Shown piece after piece: positions 24,654-33,819 of a DNA stretch of 64,000 nt. Origin of the DNA: Polaromonas sp. CF318 (GTDB lineage Bacteria; Pseudomonadota; Gammaproteobacteria; Burkholderiales; Burkholderiaceae_C). The notes below the pieces were generated by a model. The model had not been told where the DNA came from. It saw only the letters and a list, made by a program, of their open reading frames with translations, and ran no database searches. Each line of letters begins with the position of its first letter. The stretch's first letter is position 1. The DNA is taken from positions 62,001-126,000 of the forward strand of contig NZ_AKIV01000074.1 of the NCBI RefSeq assembly GCF_000282655.1. The letters run 5' to 3'. Both the position numbers and the translations under genes were made by a program.

Positions 24654-27044
24654 ATGGGGATATTTGATCGAGTAGTAAAGGCCGGGCGTCCTGCCGCCGG
24701 GGTTGCCGGGGAAGAGCCTTTGAGCCCCACTGGGCCATCCGCCGGGCAGCTGCTGGAGCAAGGCATGGCGCTCGAAGAGCAAGGACAACTCGAAGAGGCA
24801 CTGCGCTGCTACGACAGGGCTGTGAGCCTGGAGCCCGAGCTGGCGCGGGCGCACTTCAACCGGGGCACCATCTTGCTGGACCGCGGCGATGCGCAGCAGG
24901 CCCTGGAAGCCTTCATGAAAGCCGTGCGCTACAAACCAGACTCGGCCGGCGCCCACTTCAATCTGGGGGCCACTCACGCGCGGCTGGACCAGCATGAGGC
25001 AGCCGCGTCGTCCTACCGCGAGGCGCTGGCGCTCAAGCCGGATTTCGCCGAGGCGGAGCTGGCCCTGGGCGCGGCGCTTGAAGAGCTCGGGCAGGACGAA
25101 GCGGCCGCGGAGAGCTATCGCCACGCGTTGGAGCTCCAACCTTCCTATGCGGACGCCGATGACAAACTGGTCAATCTCCTGAGGCGGCTTGAACGTTTCG
25201 AAGAACTCGCGGACACCTACCGCCGGATGCTGGAAACCAACCCCCACAATGCCGATTGGCTCAATAACCTGGGAGCCGTCCAGAGAAAACTCGGGCGGTT
25301 CAAAGATTCGGCCGCCAGTTTTCGCCGGGCAGTGGCGGCCGACCCGGATGATGCGCTGGCGCACAACAACCTCGGCGCCACATTGCGCACGCTCGGGCAG
25401 CTTACGGAGGCTGTGGACTGCTATCGGCAGGCGCTGAAGATTCGGCCGAACTTCATCGAGGCCCATCACAACCTGGGCAACCTCCTGGCCGAGCTGGGGC
25501 AGGCCGATTCCGCCGTGGCAAGCTACCGCGAAGCGCTGGAGATCAACCCTGACTTCGCCGAATCGCTCACCGCCATGGGCGCGGTTCTTCAGACACGGGG
25601 ACAATTTGACGAGGCGGTTGAATGCCACCGGCGGGCTTTGGCCATCAAGCCTGATTACGCGCAGGCTCATAGCAATCTCGGAAATGCCCTGCAAGATCTT
25701 GGGCAGCTTGAAAGCTCCCTGAAAAGCACGCGCCGCGCGCTGGAGCTCCAGCCGGACTTCACCGAAGCCCACAACAGCCTGCTCTTCGTACACAACTATC
25801 TGGCCGACCAGCCTGTTGTGAATTTGCTGATCGAGGCGCGGCGTTTTGGCGATGTGCTTGCGCGCCGTGCCCGGCCCGCGCTGGCTTGGGCCAACACACC
25901 CGACCCACATCGCCGCCTGCGCGTGGGCCTGGTTTCCGGGGATTTTTGTATCCACCCTGTGGGCTACTTTCTGGATGCTGTTATGGCGGCTTTGGCGTCC
26001 AGCGCCACCTCGCTGGAGCTGTTCGGCTATCCCACACGCAGCTGCGATGACGAGCTCAGCCAGCGGCTCAAGGCCTGCTGCCGCGCCTGGCATTCGCTGG
26101 TCGGACTTTCGGACGAGCATGCGGCTGAACTGATACGCGAAGACGGTATTGACATCCTGATCGATCTCTCGGGACATACCGCGTTCAACCGCCTGCCGGT
26201 ATTTGCCTGGAAACCCGCACCTGTGCAGCTCTCCTGGCTAGGCTATTTCGCGACCACCGGCGTGCCGGCCATGGACTACCTCCTCGCCGACCCCTGGACC
26301 TTGACGGCCAGCGAGGAAGCCAGCTTCACGGAGAAAATCTGGCGCCTGCCGGAAACACGGCTGTGCTTTACGCCCCCAAGTGCGGATATCGGCGTCTCGC
26401 CGCCTCCGGCCTTGTCCAATGGCTACGTCACATTCGGCTGCTTCAACAACCTGACCAAGATGAATGATGCCGTCGTGAAACTGTGGGCCCAGATACTGAA
26501 TACCGTGCCGGCGAGCCGCCTGTTTCTCAAGGCCCGCCAGCTGCAGCAGGCGTCCGCACAACGCGAGGTCATGGCCCGTTTCGCCGCCCACGGCATTGAG
26601 CCTGGCCGGTTGATCCTGGAGGACTATGTTCCTCGGGAGAACTATCTGGCCGCCTACCAGCGGGTGGATATCGCCCTGGACCCCTTTCCTTATCCGGGCG
26701 GGACCACAACGGTTGAAGCCCTGTGGATGGGCGTGCCCGTTTTGACGCTGGCCGGTGAACGCTTTTTATCGCGCCAGGGCGTCGGCCTGATGATGAACGC
26801 GGGACTGCCCGAATGGGTCGCCTCGGACCCCCGCGACTATCTCTCCCGTGCCGTCGCGCACGCCGGGGACTTGCAGAAGCTGGCCACGTTGCGCGCAGGC
26901 TTGCGGTCGCAAGCGCTGGCCTCACCGATCTTTGATGCGCCGCGCTTTGCCGGACATTTTGAAACGGCGTTGCGCGGCATGTGGCAAGCATGGTGCGCGG
27001 AAAATACCGCGCCCGCGGCCACACAGGCGGGAAGCAGGCAATGA
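24654..27044 (+). CDS. TPR-containing O-GlcNAc transferase-like protein (GT41), copy 1
   Basis: 796 residues. Residues ~25-390 are about ten TPR units (consensus here AxAHFNLGxxxxxLGQ...AxASYREALxLKPDF). The GT41 catalytic part (about 410-780) has SGDFCIHPVGYF, GIDILIDLSGHTAFNRL, WLGYFATTGVPAMDYLLADP, the lysine in FNNLTKMND equivalent to human OGT Lys842, and the UDP-binding ALDPFPYPGGTTTVEALWMG with the conserved Asp. All key positions are intact. Bacterial SPINDLY/OGT-like enzymes glycosylate cytoplasmic proteins, sometimes appendage subunits. First of three tandem paralogues; its stop overlaps the next start as ATGA. Confidence 0.92.
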   Translation: MGIFDRVVKAGRPAAGVAGEEPLSPTGPSAGQLLEQGMALEEQGQLEEALRCYDRAVSLEPELARAHFNRGTILLDRGDAQQALEAFMKAVRYKPDSAGAHFNLGATHARLDQHEAAASSYREALALKPDFAEAELALGAALEELGQDEAAAESYRHALELQPSYADADDKLVNLLRRLERFEELADTYRRMLETNPHNADWLNNLGAVQRKLGRFKDSAASFRRAVAADPDDALAHNNLGATLRTLGQLTEAVDCYRQALKIRPNFIEAHHNLGNLLAELGQADSAVASYREALEINPDFAESLTAMGAVLQTRGQFDEAVECHRRALAIKPDYAQAHSNLGNALQDLGQLESSLKSTRRALELQPDFTEAHNSLLFVHNYLADQPVVNLLIEARRFGDVLARRARPALAWANTPDPHRRLRVGLVSGDFCIHPVGYFLDAVMAALASSATSLELFGYPTRSCDDELSQRLKACCRAWHSLVGLSDEHAAELIREDGIDILIDLSGHTAFNRLPVFAWKPAPVQLSWLGYFATTGVPAMDYLLADPWTLTASEEASFTEKIWRLPETRLCFTPPSADIGVSPPPALSNGYVTFGCFNNLTKMNDAVVKLWAQILNTVPASRLFLKARQLQQASAQREVMARFAAHGIEPGRLILEDYVPRENYLAAYQRVDIALDPFPYPGGTTTVEALWMGVPVLTLAGERFLSRQGVGLMMNAGLPEWVASDPRDYLSRAVAHAGDLQKLATLRAGLRSQALASPIFDAPRFAGHFETALRGMWQAWCAENTAPAATQAGSRQ

Positions 27045-29242
27045 GTGCGCTTGAGCCGGTGGCCAAGGCTGGGGAGCCCACCGCGGGCGCCGCCAGCGGG
27101 GCGCCCTTGAACCCCGGACGATCGGCCGAGCAATTGCTGGAGCAAGGCATGGCATTGGAGCAGCAAGGGCAGCCCGAAGAGGCCCTGCTGCGCTACGACT
27201 CCGCCATAGCCCTGATGCCGGAACTCGCACGGGCGCACTTCAACCGTGGCACCATTTTGCTGGACCGCGGCGATGCGCAGCAGGCCCTGGAAGCCTTCAC
27301 CAAAGCCGTGCAATACAAGCCGGACTCGGCCGGCGCCCATTTCAACCTTGGAGCCGCTTATTCACGGCTGGATCAGCATGAGGCGGCCATGTCCGCCTAC
27401 CGCCAGGCGCTCTCGCTCAAGCCGGATTTCGCCGAGGCGGAGATGGCACTGGGTGCAGCGCTGGAGGAGCAGGGGCGCGACGAAGAGGCCGTGAGGAGTT
27501 ATCGCCGTGCCCTGGAAATTCAACCCGGCTACGCCGAAGCCCAGGACAAGCTGGCTTACAGCCTGGTGCGGCTTGATCAATTCGACGAAGCCGCAGCCTG
27601 CTTCCGCCGGATCCTTGTTCGAGACCCCCACAATGTGGAAGCCCTCAACAGCCTGGGACTCCTCCTGAACATCAAGGGCCAATTTCACGAGGCGGTCAGC
27701 CAATACCGGCTTGCGGTGAAATTGAAGCCGGACTTTCTGGCCGCGCATGGCAACCTCGGCAATGTACTGATGGACTTGCACCAGTTCAGCGACGCGGCAG
27801 CAAGCTATCACAGGGTGCTGGAGCTCAACCCCGATAGCGCGGATGCGTACAACAACCTCGGAAGCGCATTCAAAGACCTTGGTGATCTGGACAAGGCCCT
27901 GGCGAGTTATCGCAAGGCCATGACGCTCAAGCCGGATCTTTTGGTGGCCCACAGCAATCTGTTGATGGTCCAGAACTACCTGTCCGAACAGCCGCCGCAG
28001 GAGTTGGTGGAGGAAGCACGCCGGTTTGGTGAAACGGCCGCCCGCCTGGCCCCGCCGGTGGAGCCTTTGGACAACAGCCCGATGCCCGACAGATGCCTGC
28101 GGATCGGCATTGTCTCGGCGGACTTGAGCGCCCATCCCGTCGGTTATTTCATCGAGAGCATTCTTGCCGCCCTGGTGGCCGAAGCAGCCGGACGCCTGGA
28201 ACTCTTCGCCTACGCCAATTCATCACAATCGGACGAAGTGACGGCGAGGATCAAATCCCATCTTCAGGGCTGGCATCCGGCGCACGACCAGTCCGATGAA
28301 TCCCTGGCGCAGCGCATACGCGATGACCGCATAGACATCCTGATTGACCTGTCCGGTCATACGGGAGGGAACCGTTTGCCCGTCTTTGAACGGAGGCCGG
28401 CCCCTGTTCAAATCAGCTGGCTGGGTTACTTCGCCACCACGGGCGTCCCGTCCATCGACTACCTTGTTGCCGATCCATGGACGCTGCCCTCCCAACTGGA
28501 GCAGCATTTCACCGAAAAGATCCTGCGCTTGCCGGAGACCCGCCTTTGCTTCACGCCTCCAACGCTTGACCTGAACACGGGTCCACTGCCCGCGCTGGCC
28601 AACGGCTACGTGACCTTCGCCTGCTTCAATGCTCTGCCGAAAATGGGCGACGCCGTCGTGGCCCTGTGGGCCAGGATATTGCAGGCAGTGCCCGGGAGCC
28701 GCCTGCACCTCATGGCCTCTCAACTCAGCGAAGCCTCAACCCGGCAAACCACCCTGGAGCGGTTCATGGCGCATGGGATTGATGCGACGCGGCTGCTGAT
28801 CCAAGGGCCCATGCCGCGGATCAAGTACCTGCAAACCTATCAGCGCGTGGACATCGCCCTTGACCCATTCCCCTACACGGGCGGCACCACCACGGCCGAA
28901 GCGCTATGGATGGGGGTGCCGGTGCTGACATTGGCGGGCAACACCTTTTTGTCGCGCCAGGGCGTTGGACTGCTGATGAATGCGGGCTTGTCCGAGTGGA
29001 TTGCCTCCGATGCGGATGACTATGTGAAGCGGGCGGTTGCGCACGCCGGCGATTTGCAGAAACTGTCCGCACTGCGCTCGAGTTTGCGGCCCCAGGTGAT
29101 GGCCTCGCCGCTTTTCGACGCGCCGCGCTTTGCCCGGCACTTTGAAGCCGCCCTGCGTGGTGTATGGCACAGGTGGTGTGCCCAGGCGAGGTCACCCTCG
29201 CCTCGGCCGCATATTGAAGAGGCGAGAGATGGGAAGATTTGA
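27041..29242 (+). CDS. TPR-containing O-GlcNAc transferase-like protein (GT41), copy 2
   Basis: 733 residues from ATG 27041. The first TPR block (LARAHFNRGTILLDRGDAQQ) is nearly identical to copies 1 and 3, whereas later TPRs diverge and there are about two fewer units than in copy 1. The catalytic half keeps SADLSAHPVGYF, ILIDLSGHTGGNRL, FNALPKMGD and ALDPFPYTGGTTTAEALW. Translational coupling (ATGA with copy 1, 14-base overlap with copy 3) implies the three enzymes are made together. Divergence in the acceptor-reading TPRs while the catalytic sites stay intact suggests different protein targets; this is inference. Confidence 0.92.
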   Translation: MSALEPVAKAGEPTAGAASGAPLNPGRSAEQLLEQGMALEQQGQPEEALLRYDSAIALMPELARAHFNRGTILLDRGDAQQALEAFTKAVQYKPDSAGAHFNLGAAYSRLDQHEAAMSAYRQALSLKPDFAEAEMALGAALEEQGRDEEAVRSYRRALEIQPGYAEAQDKLAYSLVRLDQFDEAAACFRRILVRDPHNVEALNSLGLLLNIKGQFHEAVSQYRLAVKLKPDFLAAHGNLGNVLMDLHQFSDAAASYHRVLELNPDSADAYNNLGSAFKDLGDLDKALASYRKAMTLKPDLLVAHSNLLMVQNYLSEQPPQELVEEARRFGETAARLAPPVEPLDNSPMPDRCLRIGIVSADLSAHPVGYFIESILAALVAEAAGRLELFAYANSSQSDEVTARIKSHLQGWHPAHDQSDESLAQRIRDDRIDILIDLSGHTGGNRLPVFERRPAPVQISWLGYFATTGVPSIDYLVADPWTLPSQLEQHFTEKILRLPETRLCFTPPTLDLNTGPLPALANGYVTFACFNALPKMGDAVVALWARILQAVPGSRLHLMASQLSEASTRQTTLERFMAHGIDATRLLIQGPMPRIKYLQTYQRVDIALDPFPYTGGTTTAEALWMGVPVLTLAGNTFLSRQGVGLLMNAGLSEWIASDADDYVKRAVAHAGDLQKLSALRSSLRPQVMASPLFDAPRFARHFEAALRGVWHRWCAQARSPSPRPHIEEARDGKI

Positions 29243-31382
29243 CCAAGCCATGGGCGCCGGGCAAGAAGCTCCGGGCAATGGACTATCGGCCGCGCAGCTG
29301 CTGGAGCAAGGCATGGCGCTTGAGCAGCAGGGACAACTCGAAGAAGCGCTGCGGTGCTACGACACGGCCATCAGCCTGATGCCCGAACTCGCGCGGGCGC
29401 ACTTCAATCGGGGCACCATTTTGCTGGACCGCGGCGATGCGCAGCAGGCCCTGGAGGCTTTCACCCAGGCCGTGCGCTACAAGCCGGAATCCGCCGGCGC
29501 CCACTTCAACCTGGGGGCCGCCCACACGCGGCTGGAGCAGCATGAGGCAGCAGTCTCCGCCTACCGCCAGGCGCTTGCACTCAAGCCGGATTTTCCCGAG
29601 GCGGAGATGGCCCTGGGAACGGCGCTTGAAGAACTCGGGCAGGACCAGGCGGCAGTGGCAAGCTATCGCCGCGCACTGGAAATGAAGCACGACCACGTCG
29701 AAAGCCATGAAAAGCTGGTCAAGCTTTTGGGGCGGCTCGGGCGCTCCAATGAGCTCGCGGCTGTCTATCGCCGTGTGCTGGAGCTGGATCCTGACAACGT
29801 AGAGATACTCTACAACTTGGGCCTGATCCTGCGCCACCTGGGCCGCATGCAAGACGCCGCCATGAATTTCCGGCGCGCGGTGGAGCTCAGGCCCGGCTTC
29901 ATTGATGCCCTTTGCAATCTCGGAGACGTCTCCATCGGGCTACGCCTCTTCGACGACGCGGTGGCAAGTTACCGCAAGGTGCTGGAGCTCGAACCAGAGA
30001 ATGCGGGGGTGCACCACAACCTGGCGGCCGCGCTGAAGGACATTGGCCGGCTGGACGAGGCGCTGGAGAGCTACCACCGCGCATTGGCCATCAAGCCCGA
30101 TTTCCCGATCGCACAAAGCAACGTTTTACTGATTCAGCACCTGCTGTCCAGGCTCTCTGTCGAACAGCAACTGGAAGAAGCCAGGCGCTTCGGTACGATG
30201 GTTGCCCGGCTGGCCCCGGCCCCTGCCGCCCCGGGAAATCTTGCGGATCCTTTCAGATGCCTGCGAATCGGATTTGTCTCGGGCGACCTGCACTCGCACC
30301 CCGTGGGCCACTTTATTGAAAGCGTGCTGGCTGCGTTGTCGGCAGGGGCGGCCGGCCGATTGGAACTCTTTGCCTATTCCAACTCATTGACAGCGGACGA
30401 GGTCACAGCCCGTATCAAGCGCCATTTCCAGAGCTGGCAATCCGTGGTTGGCCTGGCCGACGAAGTGATGGCCCAACGCATCCGCGACGACGGGATAGAC
30501 ATCCTGATCGACCTGTCCGGCCATACGGGCAAGAATCGCCTGCCGGTCTTTGCCTGGAAACCCGCCCCCGTGCAGATCAGCTGGCTGGGCTACTTCGCCA
30601 CCACGGGCGTCGAGGCCATCGATTACCTGATTGCCGATCCCTGGACCTTGCCCTCCGAGCTGGAGAGTCATTTCACCGAAGAGATCCTGCGCCTGCCGGA
30701 AACCCGGCTTTGTTTCACCCCGCCTGCGCACGACGTGGAGATCGCTCCCCTGCCTGCTTTGCGTAACGGCTATGTGACCTTTGCCTGCTTCAATACCCTG
30801 TCAAAGGTGAACGATTCGGTTGTCGCCCTATGGGCCCGGGTACTGCACGCCGTACCGGGCAGTCGCCTGCAACTCGTGGCGCCACCGGACCAGCAAGTCC
30901 ATTGGCAGCGTGTTGTGACGGAGCGTTTTGCCGCCCACGGCATCATCGTCGAGCAGCTGCAATTACTGAGCGCGGGACCTCGCGCGGCCTACCTGGCGAC
31001 CTACCAGCAGGTCGATATCGCCCTCGACCCATTCCCCTATACCGGTGGAACGACCACGGCCGAAGCCCTGTGGATGGGTGTGCCGGTGCTGACGCTGGCC
31101 GGCAAGAGTTTTCTGGCTCGCCAGGGTGTTGGGTTGCTGATGAACGCCGGATTACCCGAGTGGGTGGCCGAGGATGCCGATGATTACGTGAGGAGGGCGG
31201 TCTCGCACGCCGGCGATTTGCAGCGCCTGGCATCGCTGCGCGCCGGCATGAGGGAGCAAGTGCTGGCTTCACCGCTTTTCGACGCGCCGCAGTTTGCCCG
31301 GCATTTTGAAGAGGCCTTGCGCAACGTGTGGCGCAAGTGGTGCGAGGCGCAAACCGCCTCGAAGGCGCGCGCCGGGAACTGA
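29229..31382 (+). CDS. TPR-containing O-GlcNAc transferase-like protein (GT41), copy 3
   Basis: 717 residues from ATG 29229, preceded by gaagaggcgagag, which closely resembles the leader of copy 1 (gaagaggcaaggg), a footprint of gene duplication including the start region. About nine TPRs (25-345) precede the catalytic half with SGDLHSHPVGHF, ILIDLSGHTGKNRL, WLGYFATTGVEAIDYLIADP, FNTLSKVND and ALDPFPYTGGTTTAEALW. All GT41 key residues are present. The gene ends 31 bases before the convergent GspE-like gene; I see no strong terminator between them. Confidence 0.92.
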   Translation: MGRFDQAMGAGQEAPGNGLSAAQLLEQGMALEQQGQLEEALRCYDTAISLMPELARAHFNRGTILLDRGDAQQALEAFTQAVRYKPESAGAHFNLGAAHTRLEQHEAAVSAYRQALALKPDFPEAEMALGTALEELGQDQAAVASYRRALEMKHDHVESHEKLVKLLGRLGRSNELAAVYRRVLELDPDNVEILYNLGLILRHLGRMQDAAMNFRRAVELRPGFIDALCNLGDVSIGLRLFDDAVASYRKVLELEPENAGVHHNLAAALKDIGRLDEALESYHRALAIKPDFPIAQSNVLLIQHLLSRLSVEQQLEEARRFGTMVARLAPAPAAPGNLADPFRCLRIGFVSGDLHSHPVGHFIESVLAALSAGAAGRLELFAYSNSLTADEVTARIKRHFQSWQSVVGLADEVMAQRIRDDGIDILIDLSGHTGKNRLPVFAWKPAPVQISWLGYFATTGVEAIDYLIADPWTLPSELESHFTEEILRLPETRLCFTPPAHDVEIAPLPALRNGYVTFACFNTLSKVNDSVVALWARVLHAVPGSRLQLVAPPDQQVHWQRVVTERFAAHGIIVEQLQLLSAGPRAAYLATYQQVDIALDPFPYTGGTTTAEALWMGVPVLTLAGKSFLARQGVGLLMNAGLPEWVAEDADDYVRRAVSHAGDLQRLASLRAGMREQVLASPLFDAPQFARHFEEALRNVWRKWCEAQTASKARAGN

Positions 31383-31413
31383 ATCAGCGGCGTCGCGGCT
31401 TCCCCGCAAGACC

Positions 31414-33819
31414 TTACTTGATGCAGACGGAACGGACCATCTTCAGGTCGGTCAGGCCCATCAGCACTTTCTCCATGCCGTCCATCTTCAGCGTGTGCAT
31501 GCCGCTGCTGACCGCGCTGGCGAACAGCTCCGCGACGCGGGCGCGCTCCTGAATCAGTTTTTTCGCGGCGTCGTCGGCGATCATGAGTTCGTGCAGGCCG
31601 ACGCGGCCCTTGTAGCCGGTCTTGCCGCATTTATCGCAGCCCACGGCGCGATACACGGTGAGTTTGCCGTCCTTGCCGTAGCGCTCCATCCAGTCTTCAA
31701 ACAGCTTTTGCGACTCGCCGCCCTCGTCGGCTTTCCAGGCGTCGGTGTGCCGCAGCTCTTCGGAGTATTCCTTGATGAAATCCTTGATTTCCTGCGAGCT
31801 CAAGACATGAGCCTCCTTGCAGTCGCACAGTTTTTTGGCCAGGCGCTGCGCCAGGATGCCCAGCAGCGCATCGGCGAAGTTAAACGGATCCATGCCCATG
31901 TCCAGCAGGCGCGTGATGGATTCGGGCGCCGAATTGGTGTGCAGGGTCGAGAACACCATGTGGCCCGTGAGCGAGGCTTCGACGCCCATGGCCACGGTTT
32001 CCTTGTCGCGCGACTCGCCGACCATGATGATGTCCGGATCAGCCCGCAGAAAGGCGCGCATGACCAGCGCGAAGTCGATGCCTGCCTTGCGGTTGATCTG
32101 CACCTGGCGCAGGCCCTTTTGGGTGATTTCAACCGGGTCCTCCGCCGTCCAGATCTTGGTGTCCGGCGTGTTGAGGAATTTCAGGATGGAATGCAGCGTG
32201 GTGGTCTTGCCCGAGCCCGTGGGGCCGCAGACATAAAAGAGGCCGTAAGGCTTGGAAACGGTTTTCTCCAGCCGCTCCTTATTGTGCGCCGTCAGCCCGA
32301 GTTTTTCCAGCGGAATCGGCTCACCCGCGGCCAGGATACGCATGACCACGTCTTCCACGCCGCCGGCCGAGGGAATCGTGGCCACGCGCAACTCGATGTC
32401 CAGCGGGCCGTACTTCTTGAACTTGATCTTGCCGTCCTGCGGCTTGCGCTTTTCCGAAATATCCAGGTCGCACATGATCTTGAGCCGGGTGACCATGGCC
32501 TGGCGGAACTGCGCCGGCACCTCGATATAGGGCTGCAGCGTGCCGTCCACGCGAAAGCGTATGCCGGTCTTGGCCTTGCCGGGCATGGGCTCGATGTGGA
32601 TGTCCGACACCTTCTGGTTGTAGGCGTCGATGATGACCTTGTTGACGAACTTGACCAGCTCGTTGTCGGCCGCCGCGGACTCCAGCGAGGAATCGTCGGC
32701 GGCTTCGCCCTCCAGGGGCGAGTCCATGTCCGCCAGCAGCTGGTCGATGGAACTGCTGTCCGCGCCGGCGCCGAACAGCTGGTTCAGCGTCTCATCAAAC
32801 TCGGTCTGGGTGGTGACGCGGTAGGCGAACCTGGTGATGCGCGGAAACACCTGCGGCACGACGCGCGCCCCGCGCACGGCCTCCGGGTCCATGCACATGA
32901 TCACCAGGCCTTCGGTGGTTTCCTCCAGCGGTATCCAGCCTTGCTGTTCGATGAAGTCGCGCTTGAGCGGGCCGTGCAGCATTTCGGAGCGTATGCGGCC
33001 GGTGTTGAAGGGCTCGTAGCCCACACCGAAAAACTTCGCCAGGGACTGGCCGATCTGGGCGGGACGCAGACGGTAGTTGGCCATCAGCATGTGCTCGACC
33101 GACTTGCCCTCCTCGCGCGCCTGCTGGATGCATTGCTGCAACTCGTCCTGCGACAGCACGCCTTCGGTGACCAGCCCGTCGTACTTGGTCGCCTTGCGGC
33201 GCAGGCCGTCCTCCGCCCTCTGCATGCGCTGGCGTATCGCGATGCCCAGCGTTTTGCAGAGCTGGCGCGCACCGTCCTCCTCGAGCTTGCCGAAAGGTTG
33301 GTCGCTGCGGTTGTTGATGACCTGAAGCACGCCATACAGCGTGTCGCCGTCCATGACCGGCGCCACCAGCATCTGCTTGGTCCTGTAGCCCGAGCGCTTG
33401 TCGACCTCCTGGAGGAAGCTCAGGGCCGGGTGGATTTTCTTGAGGGCCTCTTCATCGTAGACATCGGCGATGTTGACCATCTGCCGGGACATGGCCACAT
33501 AGCCGGCGATGCTTTGCGCGCTGACCGGAAGCTTCAGGTCGCGGCTGGTGTTGAGTCCGGTCTTGACCTTGGAGACGATGGAGCTGCGGTCTTCATTGAC
33601 CGCGTACAAGGTCAGCCGATCGGCATTGAAGAGCTTGCAGATGTCCTGGCTCGCCTCCAGCATGATCTGGTCGATGTTTTCGGTCTCATGGATGCGGTTG
33701 GTGACCAGCTGCAGCTGCCGGAAGTACAAGGCCTCGAAGGTAACGCCGCGCTCCTGCGGCGGCAGCATCTGCGAGTCGAAAAACTCGTCCTGGGGATCGC
33801 GTTGCAGTACGGCGCTCAT
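31414..33819 (-). CDS. GAF-domain PilB/GspE-family secretion ATPase
   Basis: 801 residues. An N-terminal GAF-like sensor (about 40-195: DICKLFNADRLTLYAVNEDR, MLVAPVMDGDTLYGVLQVIN) precedes an MshEN/GspE-N domain (about 215-350) and the ATPase core with Walker A GPTGSGKTT near 533, RADPDIIMVGESRD (Walker B) and GHMVFSTLHTNSA. The zinc-finger arms are CDC near 664 and CDKC near 727, so the first pair is CxC instead of the usual CxxC. PilB needs no GAF domain, so this is a ligand-regulated paralogue. It is the last gene of the signalling train and overlaps the phosphodiesterase by four bases. No other pil or gsp gene is nearby. Confidence 0.9.
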   Translation of the reverse strand: MSAVLQRDPQDEFFDSQMLPPQERGVTFEALYFRQLQLVTNRIHETENIDQIMLEASQDICKLFNADRLTLYAVNEDRSSIVSKVKTGLNTSRDLKLPVSAQSIAGYVAMSRQMVNIADVYDEEALKKIHPALSFLQEVDKRSGYRTKQMLVAPVMDGDTLYGVLQVINNRSDQPFGKLEEDGARQLCKTLGIAIRQRMQRAEDGLRRKATKYDGLVTEGVLSQDELQQCIQQAREEGKSVEHMLMANYRLRPAQIGQSLAKFFGVGYEPFNTGRIRSEMLHGPLKRDFIEQQGWIPLEETTEGLVIMCMDPEAVRGARVVPQVFPRITRFAYRVTTQTEFDETLNQLFGAGADSSSIDQLLADMDSPLEGEAADDSSLESAAADNELVKFVNKVIIDAYNQKVSDIHIEPMPGKAKTGIRFRVDGTLQPYIEVPAQFRQAMVTRLKIMCDLDISEKRKPQDGKIKFKKYGPLDIELRVATIPSAGGVEDVVMRILAAGEPIPLEKLGLTAHNKERLEKTVSKPYGLFYVCGPTGSGKTTTLHSILKFLNTPDTKIWTAEDPVEITQKGLRQVQINRKAGIDFALVMRAFLRADPDIIMVGESRDKETVAMGVEASLTGHMVFSTLHTNSAPESITRLLDMGMDPFNFADALLGILAQRLAKKLCDCKEAHVLSSQEIKDFIKEYSEELRHTDAWKADEGGESQKLFEDWMERYGKDGKLTVYRAVGCDKCGKTGYKGRVGLHELMIADDAAKKLIQERARVAELFASAVSSGMHTLKMDGMEKVLMGLTDLKMVRSVCIK

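Noticed and set aside
24654-31382. Assembly duplication explaining the three OGT-like genes
   Set aside because: The copies differ throughout most of their length and in number of repeats, so they are genuine paralogues rather than an assembly artefact.
31414-33819. Canonical pilB of the type IV pilus machine
   Set aside because: The GAF domain, CxC zinc arm, and absence of pilC/pilD neighbours argue for a signalling-linked paralogue rather than pilB itself.
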